From: Myxococcota bacterium
Lineage (GTDB): Bacteria; Myxococcota_A; UBA9160; PR03
Assembly (NCBI GenBank): GCA_030066475.1
Contig: JASJBO010000089.1
Location: forward strand, 1-34,823
Direction of reading: 5' to 3'
DNA: 34,823 nucleotides
In this document: one piece after another, positions 18,501-26,343 of the stretch
Numbering within the stretch: the first letter of the stretch is position 1
Layout: every line of letters begins with the position of its first letter
The notes under the pieces: generated by a model
The model's database searches: none
The model's input: only the letters and a program-made list of their open reading frames with translations
Told to the model about the DNA's origin: nothing
Position numbers and translations under genes: made by a program

Positions 18501-19423
18501 GCGTGCGCGCGCACGGCCAGGTGGTTGTCGATGTAGACCAGCTCGTTCAGGCGCGGCGGGTCGTCGTAGAAGTTGTCCGGCAGGACGCTCGGCTCGTCCA
18601 GCACGGCCCTGTCGACGAACCAGACGAAGGGCTCGGCCTCGAGCTGCGCCACGAGGGCGTCGTAGGCAGCCAGGTCGAACGGATCGGGAATGCGGACCAC
18701 GAAGCCCTGCATCCCCGCCAGGGCGCTGATGATGCGCGCACCGAGGGGAGCCAGCAGGCCGTTCACCTGCCCCACCGTGGCGTCGGGCGTGAACACGATC
18801 TCCAGGTGGGTGCGAGCGATCTGCCTGCCGTAGACGTCGGTGCTGAGCTCCGCCTCCGTCAGGACGTCGCCGGCGTCGACGTCCTCGACCGCCTCGAAGA
18901 CCAGCGCGTCGGGATCCCCGGCGAGGATCGCGGGGGCCGCCCGCTGGGCGCAGACGAGATCGGCCTGCTGGAGGTCTCCGGCGACCAGGCGCTGGATCAG
19001 CCGCGCGTCGATCGTATTGCAGTCGCCCTCCCCGGTGACGTCGCAGAGCGGGGCACACGAGATCCGACCTACCGCGCAGCTCTGGATCGGCGCGACGTCC
19101 GCCGCATCCACCCGGCCATCGCCGCTCGCGTCGCCGCACTCGCAGGCGTCCCCGACGCCGTCGCCGTCGGCGTCCGCCTGCGCGTCCTGGTCCGGCCCGT
19201 TCGGGGCGCTGGGGCAGTTGTCGCAGCCGTCGGGGATCCGATCGGCGTCGAAGTCCACGCGATCGTCGAAGCCGGGGCAGACGTCGCAGAGATCGCCCAC
19301 ACCGTCGCCGTCCGAATCGACCTCTCCGCAGGGATCCGGACCCGCCCGCGCCAGCGGCTGCGGAGGACCCGCCACCAGTGCAACGGCAAGCAGGAGGAGA
19401 ACGAGGAGAATGCCACGCGACAC
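15584..19423 (-). CDS. Secreted subtilisin-family (S8) protease with TSP3 and dockerin-like repeats; overlong C-terminus
   Basis: The open frame encodes 1279 residues from a GTG at 19423 (GGGAG nine bases upstream). A signal peptide (1-27) is followed by thrombospondin-3 calcium repeats (about 30-95: DSDGDGVGD, DADGDGVGD) and a dockerin-like pair (about 97-150: GDASGDGRVDAADV and CDVTGEGDCNTIDA). The protease domain keeps the S8 triad in atypical contexts: Asp330 in VLVADRFGG, His359 in PHGYRVLGVIAG, oxyanion Asn466 in TSAGN and Ser565 in SGTSLSAP. More calcium-type repeats (about 650-720) and a beta-rich region follow. The recognisable protein ends near base 16330 (VTIRLLTP). The last 240 or so residues are antisense to the PEP-CTERM gene and rich in His, Asp, Glu and Arg, as shadow frames are. 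A lost stop or an undetected indel near 16320 is likely. It is a secreted or surface protease of unknown substrate. Confidence 0.8.
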   Translation of the reverse strand: MSRGILLVLLLLAVALVAGPPQPLARAGPDPCGEVDSDGDGVGDLCDVCPGFDDRVDFDADRIPDGCDNCPSAPNGPDQDAQADADGDGVGDACECGDASGDGRVDAADVAPIQSCAVGRISCAPLCDVTGEGDCNTIDARLIQRLVAGDLQQADLVCAQRAAPAILAGDPDALVFEAVEDVDAGDVLTEAELSTDVYGRQIARTHLEIVFTPDATVGQVNGLLAPLGARIISALAGMQGFVVRIPDPFDLAAYDALVAQLEAEPFVWFVDRAVLDEPSVLPDNFYDDPPRLNELVYIDNHLAVRAHAAWNAKGALGTTASPLPEVLVADRFGGGAPTNATIDYIGGAADFGSGGLVPHGYRVLGVIAGTFGQHFATGIYPGTVSLQVVDRTRVVNPQILRDRLIDRLKNTPGNVVVNTSFGSVCTGQGGLCTALQVAQRSAIWWIQKVRAAGLEGRVLHVTSAGNIKSPPGPDIRDARTRGPFAAARLLTGLVDGSGSPVPNLSNTLVIENALNTTADPTDIEPYSTECRSSTSFTGGDLAGIGGDVWSFTDAVGAQGETSGTSLSAPQVAGLAAYLWAIAGIDPNLTPQQLITALLGTAQPVPTGGGPDCSPWPDPAPVIDAYEALLSIDAAVAAPDKFNSPVRFALFDANDDLRFDADDLEAFVTAYYGSLDPDALPLRPDVPDYGRYDLNGDGWTGGSSSGPFDLDRAGSVQYGPPALSGDVTQSVAGEEVHFAEQAVTDLDALCYYAYSDLYEGNSEDRDTLLERRCTGTTLGVLVGLSPFSSDQGLARAVVSGDAGESVDFDPEDVPELSFSVCPPGGGMRLEPGDSQPAEAAASLGADSASHQATISFAGDARSVQLVLRGGAAFGSPSALGYHSAVGSFNGSARVWVEVVNNRSAPVDLELAWSFGGATNLAPGPEDSFDAAYTAAFKYELWALGPCRRVGEETLGVYEYTVYVTDGEIIYEEVTSLEPVGRRTFAIDPGRAYLELEPTVEAYASRFSPIASPVEIEGQGIVTIRLLTPASARAAEEPSAASRAAATGADEPSKREQRRCLECRLPRLGHRDRGEHGSARGPDRHDDEEGLLVQVARRDPVGEHHLEDPLLGGGGDEQVRHEALPALLLARERDARLIARDEGVVDGPAADTERCQPGIDPAQVDGDVDGGVAREIEAGLECRDELSLLQDEVDGDGRALSGDDLCEARRVGDHDAVLLDVGLDAGGAHNACVQPEGEAEEGDEGGTAKAQPELQLCERTPRQGSGGVSPSEAGALRIRVR
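15677..16315 (+). CDS. Secreted PEP-CTERM protein with cohesin-like beta domain
   Basis: This protein has 212 residues. The start is a TTG at 15677 with GGAG seven bases upstream. A signal peptide (LVTLFGLALG...VVRAA) is followed by a beta-rich domain of about 150 residues. Its opening, VPGESATVAIYLVLEEGEL then VSAFEAGFDL, resembles cohesin folds. It ends in VPEP, a hydrophobic helix and RRR, a PEP-CTERM sorting signal, so it should be handled by an exosortase and reach the envelope or the exopolysaccharide layer. The exosortase is not in this window. It converges with the subtilase gene, whose open frame runs antisense through it. The signal peptide and sorting tail make this the more credible gene in the overlap. 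The cohesin assignment is tentative. Confidence 0.75.
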   Translation: MRLRCSALVTLFGLALGLHTSVVRAASIEADVEQDGVVISDASGFAEIVPGESATVAIYLVLEEGELVSAFEAGFDLAGNPAVDVTVDLGRVDPGLAPLGVGSWTVNDAFVTGDQARVSLTREEQGGESLVADLLVATAAQEGIFEVVLADRVAAGDLDEEPFFVIVPIGTASGTVLATIAVPEPRQAALQAAALLALGGLVGARRRSAARG

Positions 19424-19530
19424 GGCCGGTGCTCCCGCAGGGGCTTCCGGTGATCACGAAGCAACTTGCGTGCCGTCGGGTCCGGGCTCGTGCATCCCGG
19501 GGCCTGGAGCGCTGTGTCTCCCAGCCACAG

Positions 19531-21321
19531 TCACGAGCGCATCGTGTTGCGCCCCGACCCCCCGGCCTGGAAGCCCGGCTCGGCCTCGTCCAGGTGCGCC
19601 CGGATCACTGGCGCGGGAGGCGCGCCCGCACGCAGGCGCCGCGCCGCGCGCACCCGGATCGCGTGGAAGGCGGCCGCCGTGAGCGCCAGACCGGCGCCCA
19701 CCAGCGAGAACACCGCGGTGAGCGGGGCGGGGTCGTCGACGTTCGAGGCCCCGGTCCAGGCCACCGCCGCCAGCAGCGCGAACGCGCCCAGCGAGACCGC
19801 GCAGGCGCCGACCACGCGCCGCACCAGCGCGCTCCCGGCCAGCGCCGCGCGCAGCTCGCCGGGCGAGAAGTGGTCGAGGAACCAGCCCTCGGCCTCGTCG
19901 ACCCGCTCGGCGCCGCGCGGCGGGATCTCGGCGCCGGTCAGCGGATCGCGGGCCGCCCCGCCGGCATCGAGCGCCGCGATGCCGGTCCGGATCTCGGCGT
20001 GCACCCGCTCCGAGATCGGGTAGCGGGTCAGCAGCAGCCAGGCCGCCACGTAGAAGGCGGCGGGGAACAGCGAGTACATGAAGCGGATCGCGTACAGCAC
20101 CTCGCCGCTCTGCGGCTGGTTGGGCACGTAGCCGAGCGCCGCGATCACGGCGAGCGGCACCGAGTAGCCGGGAATCGCGATGAACTTCGGGATCAGCGCC
20201 CAGAAGGCGGTGAACTGCGCCTCGCGCCGCTTGCCCGTGCGCAGCTCGTCGTAGTCGATCACGTCGGCCGCCATCGCGGGGATCAGGAAGGTGCCGACCT
20301 GCGAGACGGTGCCGCTCAGGAAGTAGATGCAGCCGGCGTACAGCAGGTCGCCGGGGCCCGCGAAGAAGTAGAAGACGCTGGTCCCGATCCCGAGCGCGCT
20401 GGCCGCGAGGTAGGCGAACAGCTTGCCGCGGCGCTGGGCGAGAGCCAGCCAGAGCGGGACGAAGAGCAGCCCGGCGCCCAGGTAGAGCAGCAGGTAGAGC
20501 CCCGTCATGGCGGTGGCGTCGGCGGGCTGGAGCACGTACTGCACGAAGAAGGGCATCAGCACCGCGGGGACCGCGGCGGGAATCGAGTAGACGATCGAGG
20601 AGAACAGCAGGATCCGGAACGGACGGTTGCGCAACGCGCGACGCACGCCGGGCACCAGCGGGTTCGGCGCCCGCCGGGCGTACTCGGCCCGCTCGGGCAC
20701 GCGCCACAGCAGCCCGACGGTCAGGATCACCAGAACCACCCCGTAGAGCGTGGCCATGGTGCGGTAGATCGCGCGCTCGCCCGGCACGCCCAGCGCGCCG
20801 AGCACGGTGGGCATCAGCGCGGCCGTGATGGCGCCGGCGGCGACGAAGAGCGAGCGCACCCCGAACAGGCGAGAGCGCTCGCCGTAGTCGGGCGTCAGCT
20901 CGGCGCCCAGCGCCGCGGAGGGGATCTCGGCGATCGTGGTGCACAGGAAGAACAGCCCGAAGCTCACCGCGAACCACAACGCCGCGACGCCCGGGGCCAG
21001 GCCCTCGGGCGGCGCGAACAGCGCGTAGAACAGCAGCGCCGAGAGCGGCACGCCGAGCGCGATGTAGGGCTTGCGGCGTCCCCAACGGCTGCGGGTCCGG
21101 TCGCTGAGCCAGCCCATCGCGGGGTCGGTCAGCGCGTCGAGCGAGCGCGCCAGCGCGGTGGCGACGGCGATGGCGCCGAGCGGCACCAGCACCACGTCGC
21201 TGTAGAAGCGCGGCATGAACACGCCGATCGGGATCGCCATGGCGGCGCCCGCGAAGCCGGGCGCGCCGAACAGCAGCACCAGCGAGCGCGGCAGCCGAGC
21301 CGAGGCGGCGGGGGTGGACAC
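19531..21321 (-). CDS. MFS transporter, GPH (MelB-like) cation symporter family
   Basis: This protein has 596 residues. I placed the start at the GTG at 21321, nine bases after the acyl-CoA synthetase stop, because the first membrane helix begins about 12 residues later. The frame itself stays open through the upstream gene, which is shadow. The MFS_2/GPH signature is clear: DALTDPAMGWLSDRTRSRWG then RRKPYI between helices 2 and 3, and FLIPAMAADVIDYDELRTGK late in the second half. A cytosolic insert of about 70 residues (ARDPLTGAEIPPRGAERVDE) precedes the last two helices. The family couples solute uptake, often glycosides, to Na+ or H+. Pairing with an acyl-CoA synthetase suggests import of a carboxylic substrate that is then activated, but this is inference. 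Confidence 0.85.
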   Translation of the reverse strand: MSTPAASARLPRSLVLLFGAPGFAGAAMAIPIGVFMPRFYSDVVLVPLGAIAVATALARSLDALTDPAMGWLSDRTRSRWGRRKPYIALGVPLSALLFYALFAPPEGLAPGVAALWFAVSFGLFFLCTTIAEIPSAALGAELTPDYGERSRLFGVRSLFVAAGAITAALMPTVLGALGVPGERAIYRTMATLYGVVLVILTVGLLWRVPERAEYARRAPNPLVPGVRRALRNRPFRILLFSSIVYSIPAAVPAVLMPFFVQYVLQPADATAMTGLYLLLYLGAGLLFVPLWLALAQRRGKLFAYLAASALGIGTSVFYFFAGPGDLLYAGCIYFLSGTVSQVGTFLIPAMAADVIDYDELRTGKRREAQFTAFWALIPKFIAIPGYSVPLAVIAALGYVPNQPQSGEVLYAIRFMYSLFPAAFYVAAWLLLTRYPISERVHAEIRTGIAALDAGGAARDPLTGAEIPPRGAERVDEAEGWFLDHFSPGELRAALAGSALVRRVVGACAVSLGAFALLAAVAWTGASNVDDPAPLTAVFSLVGAGLALTAAAFHAIRVRAARRLRAGAPPAPVIRAHLDEAEPGFQAGGSGRNTMRS

Positions 21322-21329
21322 GCGGGGCT

Positions 21330-23012
21330 TCAGGAGGCGTTGCGCGAGACGATCTCGTCGCGGATCGAACGCTTGAGGATCTTGCCGGAGGCGTTGCGCG
21401 GCAGCGGCGCCTCCGCGATCTCGACGTACGTCGGCACCTTGAAGCCGGCGATCCGCTCGCCCACGTGTCGCCGCAGGTCGTCGGCATCGAGCCGCTCGCC
21501 GGGCCGGCAGTAGACGGCGGCCGCGACCTCCTCGCCGAGACGCTCGTGCGGCAGCCCGAACACCGCGGCCTCGTACACCGCCGGGTGCTCGTAGATCGCC
21601 GCCTCGACCTCGGCGCAGTACACGTTCTCGCCCGCGCGCAGCACCATGTCCTTGGCGCGGTCCTCGACGTAGACGAAGCCCTCCTCGTCGAGGCGCCCGA
21701 TGTCGCCGCTGCGCAGCCAGCCGTCGACGATCGTCTCGGCGGTCGCCTCGGGCTTGTTCCAGTAGCCGCGGATCAGGTTGGGCCCGCGGAACCAGATCTC
21801 GCCCACCTCGCCCACCGGGAGGGGCCGGTCGTCCTGACCGGTCACGCGCAGCTCGACGACCGGCACCACGCGCCCGGCGCTGGTGGGCTTGCGCAGGTAG
21901 TCGTCCCCGCTGTTCTGGGGACCGTAGGCGTTGGTCTCGGTCATCCCGTAGCCGATGCCCGGCCGGCCGCTCTTGAAGCTGCGGTCGACGCGGCGCACCA
22001 GCTCCGGCGGGGCCGGCGCACCGCCGCCGCCGACCGCCAGCAGGCTCGAGGTGTCGCGACTCGCGAAGTCGGGCGACTCGAGCAGGTCCCACGACATCGT
22101 CGGCACGCCCACGAAGTTGGTGATCTGCTCGCGCTCGATCAGCTCGAGCGCGCGCTCCGGGTTCCACTTGTACATCATCACCAGCTTGTTGCCGGCAGCG
22201 AAGGCCGACAGCATCACGGCCACGCAGCCGGTGACGTGGAAGAGCGGCACCACCAGGATGAAGCTGACCGGAAACGGGTGCTTCTCGCGCTCCCCGGGGT
22301 TCATGGCCGCCGTCACCCCGGCGCGGCAGCCGAAGGCCAGCAGCGCGGAGAGCACCGCGCGGTGGGTCGAGACGGCGCCCTTGGGATGACCGGTGGTCCC
22401 CGAGGTGTAGAGGATCGTGGCGTCCTGGTCGGGATCGATCTCGACGGCGGGCATCGCTGCACCGAGCGGGAGCACCTGCTCGAGCCGGTCGACGCCGGCC
22501 GGCGGCGCCGCCTCGGCCCGCACGACCACCGCCCGCGTGCCCAGCTCCGCGAGCCGCGGCGCGACGCGCTCCACCCGCTCCGCGTCGCCGACCAGCACGC
22601 GGCTGCCGGAGTCGCGCAGCCCGTACTCGAGCTCGTCCGCCGTCCACCAGGCGTTGAGCGAGACGGCGATCGCACCGATCGAGGTGATCGCCGCGAAGCT
22701 GGTGATCCACTCCGGGTAGTTGCGCATCGCGATCGCCACGCGATCGCCGGGCGCGACGCCGTAGCGCTCGACCAGCAGCGCGGCGACGGCGTCCGTGTGC
22801 TCCATCACGCGGGCGAAGCTCCAGCGCTCGTCCTCGTAGACCAGGAACACGTCGTCGCCGCGGCCGCGCGACACGTCGAACAGGGCCCGCAGCGACGGCG
22901 GCGCGTTCGCGAACACGCGGGTGGGCCGCCCGCGCACCTCGCGTTCGACGATCTCGAAGCGCCCACCCGGCCCGGTGAGCGCCGCCACGGCCTCGTCCCA
23001 GCTGGCTCCCAT
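21330..23012 (-). CDS. Acyl-CoA synthetase / AMP-dependent ligase
   Basis: This 560-residue protein is full length for the ANL superfamily. It activates a carboxylic acid to an acyl-adenylate and then to the CoA thioester. Motifs in order are the AMP-binding loop ILYTSGTTGHPKGA (about 203), GYGMTETN (about 345), the hinge-side GWLRSGDIGRLDEEGFVYV (about 445), RAKDMVLRAGENVY and the catalytic lysine in PRNASGKILKRS near the C-terminus. It resembles fatty-acyl or aryl-CoA ligases (FadD-like and CaiC-like) without a signal allowing a chain-length call. The gene heads a two-gene unit with the GPH-type transporter and is divergent from the first PilZ gene across about 150 bp. I see no convincing operator in that gap. 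Confidence 0.9.
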   Translation of the reverse strand: MGASWDEAVAALTGPGGRFEIVEREVRGRPTRVFANAPPSLRALFDVSRGRGDDVFLVYEDERWSFARVMEHTDAVAALLVERYGVAPGDRVAIAMRNYPEWITSFAAITSIGAIAVSLNAWWTADELEYGLRDSGSRVLVGDAERVERVAPRLAELGTRAVVVRAEAAPPAGVDRLEQVLPLGAAMPAVEIDPDQDATILYTSGTTGHPKGAVSTHRAVLSALLAFGCRAGVTAAMNPGEREKHPFPVSFILVVPLFHVTGCVAVMLSAFAAGNKLVMMYKWNPERALELIEREQITNFVGVPTMSWDLLESPDFASRDTSSLLAVGGGGAPAPPELVRRVDRSFKSGRPGIGYGMTETNAYGPQNSGDDYLRKPTSAGRVVPVVELRVTGQDDRPLPVGEVGEIWFRGPNLIRGYWNKPEATAETIVDGWLRSGDIGRLDEEGFVYVEDRAKDMVLRAGENVYCAEVEAAIYEHPAVYEAAVFGLPHERLGEEVAAAVYCRPGERLDADDLRRHVGERIAGFKVPTYVEIAEAPLPRNASGKILKRSIRDEIVSRNAS

Positions 23013-23165
23013 GGGCGCTCACGATAGCGCGAGCGCCGCGCCGCCCTTCGCCGCGCGCGGGCCGGCCCCGCGGACCGGGTCGCGGGCCCACCCGAGGGGC
23101 CTTCCCCCGGTGGGTGCGCTCGCCCGGCGAACGTGGTAGAAGCCCCTCCAGCGGGGGGCGGGGCG

Positions 23166-23891
23166 ATGGCATACGAGCGTTACCTGCTGGTGTTGGACGA
23201 CGAGGGTGAGCGCCTCGGGGACGTCTCGGTGCGCCTGGTGCGCTTGGGCGTAGATGCCCTCTACACCAAGGACCCCGACGAGGCGTTCCTGGTGGCCAGC
23301 GAGCAGGCGCGTCGGATCGGGGCGATCCTGGTGCCCGCCGCGACCCCGATCGAGACCCTGCGCGAGCGGATCGCCGCCGTGGGCGCGCGCGCGGGCATCG
23401 GAGCCCGCAGCGTGGCCGCGGTGGGACCGCCGCCGGACGAGGAGGGGCGCGCCGCGCTGCGCGAGCTGGGCCTGCGCTGGGCGCTCTGGGAGCCCTTCGA
23501 CGACGCGGCGCTGCGCTTCGTGTCCACCACCGCGCTCGCCGAGGAGCACGACACCGACGGCCGCATGGAGCTGCGCGTCCCCACCGCCATCAAGGCGACC
23601 GTCTACAAGGGCACGCAGCGCAAGGACGTGCGGGTCCACAACCTCTCGGTGGGCGGCGCCTACCTGGCGACCGGGGCTCCCTGGCAGGAGGGCACCCAGG
23701 TCTCACTCGAGATCGACCTGCCCGACCTGCCGCTCGCCGCCCGCGCCACCGTTGCCCACACCCACGACGACGACAGCGCACCGCCCCACCTGGCGGCGGG
23801 CATGGGCGTCTGCTTCAACAACCTCGACCTGGACGGGCAGGCCACGCTACGCCAGCTCGTCCAGAGCGTGCTCGCCCGCTTCGAGCTCTAG
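23166..23891 (+). CDS. PilZ-domain protein with N-terminal pseudo-receiver
   Basis: This protein has 241 residues. I chose the ATG at 23166, with a GGGGGGCGGGG stretch just before it, because the product then opens MAYERYLLVLDD, the first receiver-like strand. The N-terminal 115 residues have the alternating pattern of a receiver, but no phosphoacceptor Asp is obvious at the expected strand end (GAILVPAATP). The C-terminal PilZ domain keeps both cyclic-di-GMP contacts: RxxxR (Arg133 and Arg137 in RMELR) and NxSxxG (Asn159 in NLSVGG). It therefore probably binds cyclic di-GMP and passes the signal through protein contact. The MoxR gene follows 24 bp downstream, so this may be a sensor input for the MoxR/VWA pair. 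Confidence 0.85.
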   Translation: MAYERYLLVLDDEGERLGDVSVRLVRLGVDALYTKDPDEAFLVASEQARRIGAILVPAATPIETLRERIAAVGARAGIGARSVAAVGPPPDEEGRAALRELGLRWALWEPFDDAALRFVSTTALAEEHDTDGRMELRVPTAIKATVYKGTQRKDVRVHNLSVGGAYLATGAPWQEGTQVSLEIDLPDLPLAARATVAHTHDDDSAPPHLAAGMGVCFNNLDLDGQATLRQLVQSVLARFEL

Positions 23892-23902
23892 CCGCCGCGG
23901 CC

Positions 23903-23910
23903 AAGGAGGA
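23903..23910 (+). promoter_or_regulatory. Strong Shine-Dalgarno site fixing the TTG start of the MoxR gene
   Basis: AAGGAGGA ends five bases before the TTG at 23916. It is the best match to the anti-Shine-Dalgarno consensus in the window and makes the unusual TTG start convincing. Confidence 0.8.
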
Positions 23911-23915
23911 CGATC

Positions 23916-24797
<882 letters not shown>

Positions 24798-24803
24798 GGC
24801 GGC

Positions 24804-25994
24804 GTGTTCCTCGAGCTCTTCTACGGCCTGCGCGACGAAGGGGTGCCGGTGGGCATCCAGGAGTGGCGCATGCTGATGGAGGCGCTCGAGAAGGGCCTGC
24901 ACCGCTCGAGCCTGCTGCACTTCTACCACCTCGCGCGCGCCACGCTGGTGAAGAGCGAGGTCTACTACGACGCCTTCGACCGGGTCTTCCTGCGCATCTA
25001 TCGGGGCATCGAGGGCTCGCTCGACATCGAGAGCGAGGTGCTCGACTGGCTGAACGATCCCAAGAACTTCCCCGAGCTGACCGACGAGCAGCGCGAGCTG
25101 CTCGAGCGCCTGAACCACGACGAGCTGATGCGGAAGTTCCTCGAGACGCTGGCCGAGCAGACCGAGCGCCACGACGGCGGCGGCCGCTGGGTCGGGACGG
25201 GCGGCCACTCGCCGTTCGGCCACGGCGGCGAGCACCCCACCGGCATCCGCGTGGGCGGGCCCGGACGCAGCCGCACGGCGATGAAGGTCGCCGAGGAGCG
25301 GCGCTTCCAGGACTACCGCACCGACCTGACCCTCGACGTGCGCCAGATCCAGGTGGCCCTGCGGCGCCTGCGCCAGCTCACCCGCACCGGCGTGCCCAGC
25401 GAGCTCGACCTCGACGAGACGATCGACGCCACCTGCAAGAACGCCGGCGAGATCGAGCTGGTGTTCCGCCCCGAGCGCCGCAACGACGTGCGGCTGCTGC
25501 TGCTGATGGACGTGGGCGGCACCATGGACCCCTACTTCCAGCCGGTGAGCCGGCTGCTCACCGCGCTGCACGAGGCGCACGGGCTGCGCGACTTCCGGGC
25601 CTACTACTTCCACAACTGCGTGTACGACCACGTCTACGAGACGGGCCACCTGCACTACGGCCCGTCGCTGCCCACCGGCGACCTGCTGCGGCGGCTGGGC
25701 GAGCGCTGGAAGCTGGTGGTGGTGGGCGACGCCGCCATGCACCCCGCCGAGCTGATGGACCGCTTCGGCAACATCGACCCGCGCGCGGTGTCCGAGACGC
25801 CCGGCATCGTCTGGCTCCAGCGTCTGGCCGACCACTTCGAGCGCAGCGTCTGGATCAACCCCGACGACCCCAAGATCTGGGACCGCACGGCGACCACCCG
25901 GATGGTCCGCCGGCTGTTCCCGATGTACCACCTGAGCGTCGAGGGCCTCAGCGAGGCGGTCTCGGCGTTGGTGGGAGCCCGGCGCGCCGCGTAG
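24804..25994 (+). CDS. CoxE-like VWA-domain protein
   Basis: This 396-residue protein has a GTG start 6 bp after the MoxR stop. The N-terminal half is helical ([17 protein letters not shown]), with a Gly/His-rich flexible segment near 125-155. The C-terminal half is a von Willebrand A fold. Its metal site is altered: the usual DxSxS reads Asp236-Val-Gly238-Gly-Thr240 (MDVGGTMDP). Gly in place of the first Ser is seen in CoxE-type proteins and may weaken metal binding. The later FGNIDP and [12 protein letters not shown] segments match this family. It should work with the MoxR ATPase on a shared client. Its TAG stop is followed at once by four tandem 52-bp repeats. Confidence 0.88.
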   Translation: MFLELFYGLRDEGVPVGIQEWRMLMEALEKGLHRSSLLHFYHLARATLVKSEVYYDAFDRVFLRIYRGIEGSLDIESEVLDWLNDPKNFPELTDEQRELLERLNHDELMRKFLETLAEQTERHDGGGRWVGTGGHSPFGHGGEHPTGIRVGGPGRSRTAMKVAEERRFQDYRTDLTLDVRQIQVALRRLRQLTRTGVPSELDLDETIDATCKNAGEIELVFRPERRNDVRLLLLMDVGGTMDPYFQPVSRLLTALHEAHGLRDFRAYYFHNCVYDHVYETGHLHYGPSLPTGDLLRRLGERWKLVVVGDAAMHPAELMDRFGNIDPRAVSETPGIVWLQRLADHFERSVWINPDDPKIWDRTATTRMVRRLFPMYHLSVEGLSEAVSALVGARRAA

Positions 25995-26202
25995 CTGGTG
26001 GACTTCGCTCGCCTGCGGCTCGCTGCGCGCGCCCTGCGGGCGCTTGCTGGTGGACTTCGCTCGGCTTCGCCTCACTGCGCGCGCCCTGCGGGCGCTTGCT
26101 GGTGGACTTCGCTCGGCTTCGCCTCGCTGCGCGCGCCCTGCGGGCGCTTGCTGGTGGACTTCGCTCGGCTTCGCCTCACTGCGCGCGCCCTGCGGGCGCT
26201 TG
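25995..26202 (+). repeat. Four tandem copies of a 52-bp structured repeat
   Basis: The units start at 25995, 26047, 26099 and 26151 and abut with no spacer. Each opens CTGGTGGACTTCGCTCG and closes with the perfect hairpin GCGCCC-TGC-GGGCGC then TTG. Copies 2 and 4 are identical by eye, and copy 3 differs at one base. Copy 1 differs at four positions around a small inner hairpin. Two of these swap a paired base (GCC-TGC-GGC against GGC-TTC-GCC), so pairing is kept. The first unit starts immediately after the VWA stop codon. A fifth, inverted copy is at 8725-8776. The 52-bp period is not a multiple of three, so the array does not encode a peptide repeat. Confidence 0.92.
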
Positions 26203-26343
26203 CGGGGGGGCTTCTGCCGCGCAGACTCCTGGCAGCCCGTCCCCGGGCGTCCTCGCCCCGACCCCCGCGGGGCCCCGCGGGCGATCGGGTGTCTAAACCC
26301 TCATTCGTGACTCGCCGAAACGCGACGGAGGGGGCTCTGCGGC
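26203..26343 (+). other. Non-coding gap upstream of the second PilZ gene
   Basis: With the repeat array this completes a 349-bp stretch without a gene. It holds GC-rich sequence, then a locally AT-richer patch (TCTAAACCCTCATTCGTGAC near 26292) that could be a promoter region, and GGAGGGGG about 9 bases before the ATG at 26344. I see no convincing -35 element and no terminator with a T-run. Confidence 0.4.

Noticed and set aside
23013..23165. Regulatory element in the divergent acyl-CoA synthetase / PilZ gap
   Set aside because: Several short GC-rich inverted repeats exist, but none stands out from what this base composition yields by chance.
25995..26202. CRISPR array
   Set aside because: The 52-bp units abut with no spacers and no cas genes are present.
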